DNA from: Gordoniibacillus chartarius
Lineage (GTDB): Bacteria > Bacillota > Bacilli > Paenibacillales > NBRC-103111
Assembly: GCF_042432825.1 (NCBI RefSeq)
Contig: NZ_JBHLWN010000019.1
Location: forward strand, 1 to 64,000
DNA: 64,000 bases
Direction of reading: 5' to 3'
The notes beneath the pieces are model-generated. The model ran no database searches and was not told the origin of the DNA. It saw only the letters and a program-made list of their open reading frames with translations. The position numbers and the translations under genes are program-made. How positions within the stretch are numbered: the first letter of the stretch is position 1; the number at the start of each line of letters is the position of its first letter. Below are positions 61,134 to 64,000 of the stretch, piece by piece.

Positions 61134-61260
61134 GCTCTTATCAAGAGTTGGTGGAGGGACTAGCCCGATGAAACCCGGCAACCGGCCGAACGATTCGCAT
61201 ATTGCGGACGAGGCACGGTGCTAAATCTTGCGGAGGCGTAAGCTTCTGAGAGATGAGAGA
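61134..61260 (+). ncRNA. SAM-I (S-box) riboswitch
   Basis: The conserved core is present: CTTATCAAGAGTTGGTGGAG GGA, AGCCCGATGAAACCCGGCAA, GGTGCTAAATCTTGC and CTGAGAGATGAGAG. Bound S-adenosylmethionine should favour the terminator at 61283-61313 and shut off metA and the following genes. Confidence 0.96.
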
Positions 61261-61282
61261 GGACATTGCTTATACGACGAAT

Positions 61283-61313
61283 GGCCTTTCTCTGAAATGG
61301 AGAAGGGCCTTTT
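61283..61313 (+). terminator. S-box expression-platform terminator
   Basis: GGCCTTTCTC-TGAAAT-GGAGAAGGGCC (with one G:T) followed by TTTTCTT, between the S-box and metA. Confidence 0.85.
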
Positions 61314-61354
61314 CTTATCTCATCTCATTCTCACATATTAAGGAGGGTACCGGA

Positions 61355-62290
61355 ATGCCGATCAAAATTCCCGACAATCTGCCTGCCAAAGAAGTGCTCA
61401 ATCAAGAAAATATTTTCGTCATGGATGAGAGCGTTGCGTTCCATCAAGACATCAGACCGCTGCGCATCGCCCTTCTGAACTTGATGCCGACGAAGGAAAC
61501 GACGGAGACGCAAATCCTTCGCTTAATCGGCAATACGCCGCTGCAAGTCGATTTCGTGCTGCTGCACCCGCGCACTCATACATCCAAGAATACATCCGCC
61601 GAGCATTTGGAGGCGTTCTATAAGACGTTCGATGACGTGAAGCATGAGCGCTTTGACGGCCTCATTATTACCGGTGCGCCGGTCGAGACGCTGGAGTTCG
61701 AAGAGGTGAACTACTGGCAGGAGCTGCAGCAAATTATGGATTGGAGCAAGACGAACGTAACGTCGACGCTGCACATTTGCTGGGCCGCCCAGGCCGGGCT
61801 GTACCATCATTACGGAGTGCCCAAGTACCCAGTGGACAAAAAAATATTCGGCGTGTTCCCGCACTTCGTCGCGAAGCAAAACGTGAAGCTGCTGCGCGGG
61901 TTCGACGAATGGTTCTACGTCCCTCAGTCGCGTCACACGGAGGTACGCCGCGAAGACATTATCGGCAAGCCCGGGCTGGAAATTTTGTCCGAGTCCGACG
62001 AGTCGGGCGTGTATATCGTTGCTTCCGAGGACGGCAAACACATTTTCGTAACCGGCCATTCCGAATACGATGCGTGTACGCTGAAATGGGAATATGACCG
62101 CGATGTGAGCAGAGGGCTGGAGATCGACGTTCCGAAAAATTATTACCCGAACGACGACCCGACCCGCGAGCCTCGGGTGACGTGGAGAGCTCACGCAAAT
62201 CTGCTGTTCTCCAACTGGCTGAATTACTACGTTTACCAGGAGACTCCGTTCGATTTGACGTCCGAGAGCCTGGCAAGCGCTAGCTTATAA
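61355..62290 (+). CDS. metA: Homoserine O-acetyltransferase MetA
   Basis: A 311-residue MetA-type acyltransferase. Catalytic C142 is in LHICWAAQAGLYHHYG, with His and Glu of the triad in FVTGHSEYDACTLKWEYDRD. Residue 111 is Glu (GAPVE), which in the B. cereus enzyme selects acetyl-CoA, whereas E. coli has Gly and uses succinyl-CoA; so acetylation is likely. AAGGAGGG is 8 nt before ATG 61355. Under S-box control; its product feeds the two enzymes downstream. Confidence 0.95.
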   Translation: MPIKIPDNLPAKEVLNQENIFVMDESVAFHQDIRPLRIALLNLMPTKETTETQILRLIGNTPLQVDFVLLHPRTHTSKNTSAEHLEAFYKTFDDVKHERFDGLIITGAPVETLEFEEVNYWQELQQIMDWSKTNVTSTLHICWAAQAGLYHHYGVPKYPVDKKIFGVFPHFVAKQNVKLLRGFDEWFYVPQSRHTEVRREDIIGKPGLEILSESDESGVYIVASEDGKHIFVTGHSEYDACTLKWEYDRDVSRGLEIDVPKNYYPNDDPTREPRVTWRAHANLLFSNWLNYYVYQETPFDLTSESLASASL

Positions 62291-62319
62291 TAATCCATTC
62301 ATGCGAGAGGAGCTTTTCT

Positions 62320-63489
62320 GTGAAGCACATTGAAAGCCGTTTAGCCCAAATCGGTTCCCAAGAAGAGCCTGTCACCGGAGCGGTCAGCTTCCCCGTGTAC
62401 CAGGCTACCGCATTCCGCCATCCTAAGCTGGGGCAGAGCACCGGCTTTGACTACGCCCGGACGAAGAGTCCGACGAGAGCGGTGCTCGAGAAGGCGATTG
62501 CCGATCTGGAATCGGGCGATGCCGGCTTTGCGCTATCGACAGGCATGGCGGCGCTGCAAACGATCTTTGCGATGTTCAGCCAAGGCGACCATTTGATCGT
62601 ATCTCTCGATCTGTACGGCGGTACGTACCGCTTGCTGGAAAAAATTATGTCCCGCTTCGGCGTGACGGCTTCTTACGTGGATACGAACGATCTGGATGCG
62701 CTGGAGACGACGGTGCGGCCGAATACGAAGGCGGTGCTCATCGAGACGCCGACGAACCCGCTGATGATGGTTACCGATATTGAGCTTGTCGCCGCATGGG
62801 CGAAGAAGAAAGGGCTTATCACAATTGTCGACAATACGCTGCTGACGCCGTACTTGCAGCGACCGCTGGAGATGGGCGCCGATATCGTCATCCACAGCGC
62901 GACCAAATACCTCGGCGGACATAACGATGTTCTGGCCGGCCTGATCGTTACGAAGGGGAAGGAGCTGTCGGAGCAGATCGGCTTCCTGCACAACTCGATC
63001 GGTGCCGTCCTCGGGCCGCAGGACAGCTGGCTGCTGATGCGCGGGATGAAGACGCTCGCGCTGCGGATGGAGCGCCATGAGGCGAATGCGACAGCGATCG
63101 CCCGCCACCTCGAACAGCACCCGATGGTGGCCGAAGTGTTCTATCCGGGCCTCGAGTCGCACCCGCAGCATGCGATTCAGAACAAGCAGTCCAAGGGCAA
63201 CACCGGCATTTTCTCCTTTAAAATGAAAGACGCCCGCACGATCGAGCCGATCCTGCGCCATATCAAGCTCATCGCTTTCGCGGAAAGCCTTGGCGGCGTC
63301 GAGTCGCTGATGACGTATCCGGCCGTGCAGACGCATGCCGACATCCCGGAGGAAATCCGCAGAGCCGTCGGCGTCGACGATCGTCTGCTGCGTTTCTCCG
63401 TCGGTATCGAGCATGTGGACGATCTGATCGCGGATCTGGATCAAGCGTTCGCGGCTGCGGCTGAAGAGCTGAAGGGCGGGGCGCTGTAA
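62320..63489 (+). CDS. metI: Transsulfuration enzyme (MetI/cystathionine gamma-synthase type)
   Basis: A 389-residue fold-type I PLP enzyme: YARTKSPTRAVLEKAIADLE, LYGGTYRLLE, IVDNTLLTPYLQRPLEMGADIVIHSATKYLGGHND with the PLP lysine, and the C-terminal SLGGVESLMTYP. It would make cystathionine or homocysteine from O-acetylhomoserine. It starts with GTG 62320 after GAGAGGAG. Gene order metA-metI-metC fits; the assignment between I and C roles is by order only. Confidence 0.88.
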   Translation: MKHIESRLAQIGSQEEPVTGAVSFPVYQATAFRHPKLGQSTGFDYARTKSPTRAVLEKAIADLESGDAGFALSTGMAALQTIFAMFSQGDHLIVSLDLYGGTYRLLEKIMSRFGVTASYVDTNDLDALETTVRPNTKAVLIETPTNPLMMVTDIELVAAWAKKKGLITIVDNTLLTPYLQRPLEMGADIVIHSATKYLGGHNDVLAGLIVTKGKELSEQIGFLHNSIGAVLGPQDSWLLMRGMKTLALRMERHEANATAIARHLEQHPMVAEVFYPGLESHPQHAIQNKQSKGNTGIFSFKMKDARTIEPILRHIKLIAFAESLGGVESLMTYPAVQTHADIPEEIRRAVGVDDRLLRFSVGIEHVDDLIADLDQAFAAAAEELKGGAL

Positions 63490-64000
63490 TGGGACGCGGC
63501 AATCGGGAAGAGGAGCAAGCGAAGAGCTTTGCAACGAAATTAATTCATTTTGAGGGTGCGTACGATACGGCGACGGGGGCTTCCAGCGTGCCGCTCTACC
63601 AGGCGTCGACGTTCCATCAAGCGGATGTTGAGGCGGGACAAACGTACGATTACACCCGTTCCGGCAACCCGACACGGCAGGTGCTCGAAGATTACATCGC
63701 TCAGCTGGAAGGGGGCGTCCGCGGCTTCGCGTTCGCTTCCGGTATGGCGGCGATCTCCTCGGCGTTCATGATTCTGTCGGCGGGCGATCACGTGATTTGC
63801 ACGGAGGATGTGTACGGCGGGACGTACCGGCTGCTGACAACGATCATGAACCGGATGAACGTGGAAACGACGTTCGTCGATATGACCGATCTGGAGCAGG
63901 TGAAGGCGGCGCTCAGACCGAACACGAAGGCTGTGTTCATTGAGACGCCGTCCAACCCGACCTTGAGAATCACCGATATCGGAGCCGTCGTACAGTGGGC
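63489..64000 (+). CDS. metC: Second transsulfuration enzyme (MetC/cystathionine beta-lyase type), cut by right edge
   Basis: The ATG at 63489 overlaps the stop of the previous gene (TAATG). The visible 170 codons show KLIHFEGAYDTATGASSVPLYQASTFHQ, YDYTRSGNPTRQVLEDYIAQLEGG, VYGGTYRLLTTIM and ETPSNPTLRITDI, the N-terminal half of a Cys/Met metabolism PLP enzyme. It runs off the window. Second position in the operon suggests cystathionine beta-lyase. Confidence 0.85.
   Translation, partial: MGRGNREEEQAKSFATKLIHFEGAYDTATGASSVPLYQASTFHQADVEAGQTYDYTRSGNPTRQVLEDYIAQLEGGVRGFAFASGMAAISSAFMILSAGDHVICTEDVYGGTYRLLTTIMNRMNVETTFVDMTDLEQVKAALRPNTKAVFIETPSNPTLRITDIGAVVQW

Overview
The window looks like a chromosomal segment of a moderately high G+C, endospore-forming Firmicute of the Paenibacillaceae (Paenibacillus/Cohnella-like). 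The evidence is consistent strong AGGAGG ribosome binding sites, frequent GTG/TTG starts, a Spo0E-type phosphatase, DUF3231 and DUF3055 proteins, a YesM/YesN two-component pair beside a carbohydrate ABC importer, a FIMAH-domain secreted protein, and S-box and cobalamin riboswitches. These identifications come from reading the sequence and from memory of the families; no database search was possible.

Layout. 0-0.65 kb: contiguous 52-bp tandem array running off the left edge. 0.7-8.3 kb: YvlD-like membrane protein, mutS2, DUF3231, acetyltransferase, epimerase-like protein, then a PspA / DUF350 / 28-residue membrane peptide / zinc-ribbon group. 8.5-15.9 kb: MFS protein, cysteine synthase, flippase and a 1075-codon secreted protein. 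16-20.6 kb: bioY diverging from an ECF energising module whose second ATPase is fused to the T subunit through a tandem-repeat linker. 20.6-21.6 kb: gene-free, palindrome-rich DNA ending in a 13-bp array. 21.6-25.8 kb: DHA2-type MFS, Lrp/AsnC regulator plus aminotransferase, Spo0E-like protein, lipoprotein. 25.8-28.5 kb: an AT-richer, decaying island with an RsbT-like switch kinase, a frameshifted histidine kinase, an RsbR with an in-frame stop, and a truncated membrane protein.

28.5-39.6 kb: a cobalamin riboswitch heads btuFCD-cobT-cobU-cbiB-cobS-cobD-cobQ-pduO, which covers B12 uptake and nucleotide-loop assembly, with an RluA-type pseudouridine synthase coupled at the end. 39.8-41.6 kb: Spx/ArsC-like protein, aminotransferase, 52-residue small protein. 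41.6-44.2 kb: a self-contained two-gene unit of DGQHR (DndB-type) proteins with a terminator on each side and no dnd partner genes in view. 44.3-48.4 kb: chemoreceptor, Ig-like lipid-free anchored protein, and an MFS-PadR operon with two perfect operator palindromes. 48.5-55.3 kb: YesM-YesN plus sugar ABC importer. 55.4-60.7 kb: 5'-3' exonuclease, TIM-barrel isomerase, small proteins, HRDC protein with a hairpin leader, CorA. 60.7-64 kb: S-box riboswitch, metA and two transsulfuration-type PLP enzymes, the last cut by the window edge.

The best candidates for something undescribed are the orphan DGQHR pair (41.8-44.1 kb), the ECF ATPase-T fusion with its 9-residue repeat linker (17.6-19.7 kb), the promoter-hairpin leader before the HRDC gene (58.45-58.6 kb), and the broken stressosome/kinase island bounded by near-identical 27-nt sequences. 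No tRNA, rRNA, CRISPR array, transposase or prophage was seen.
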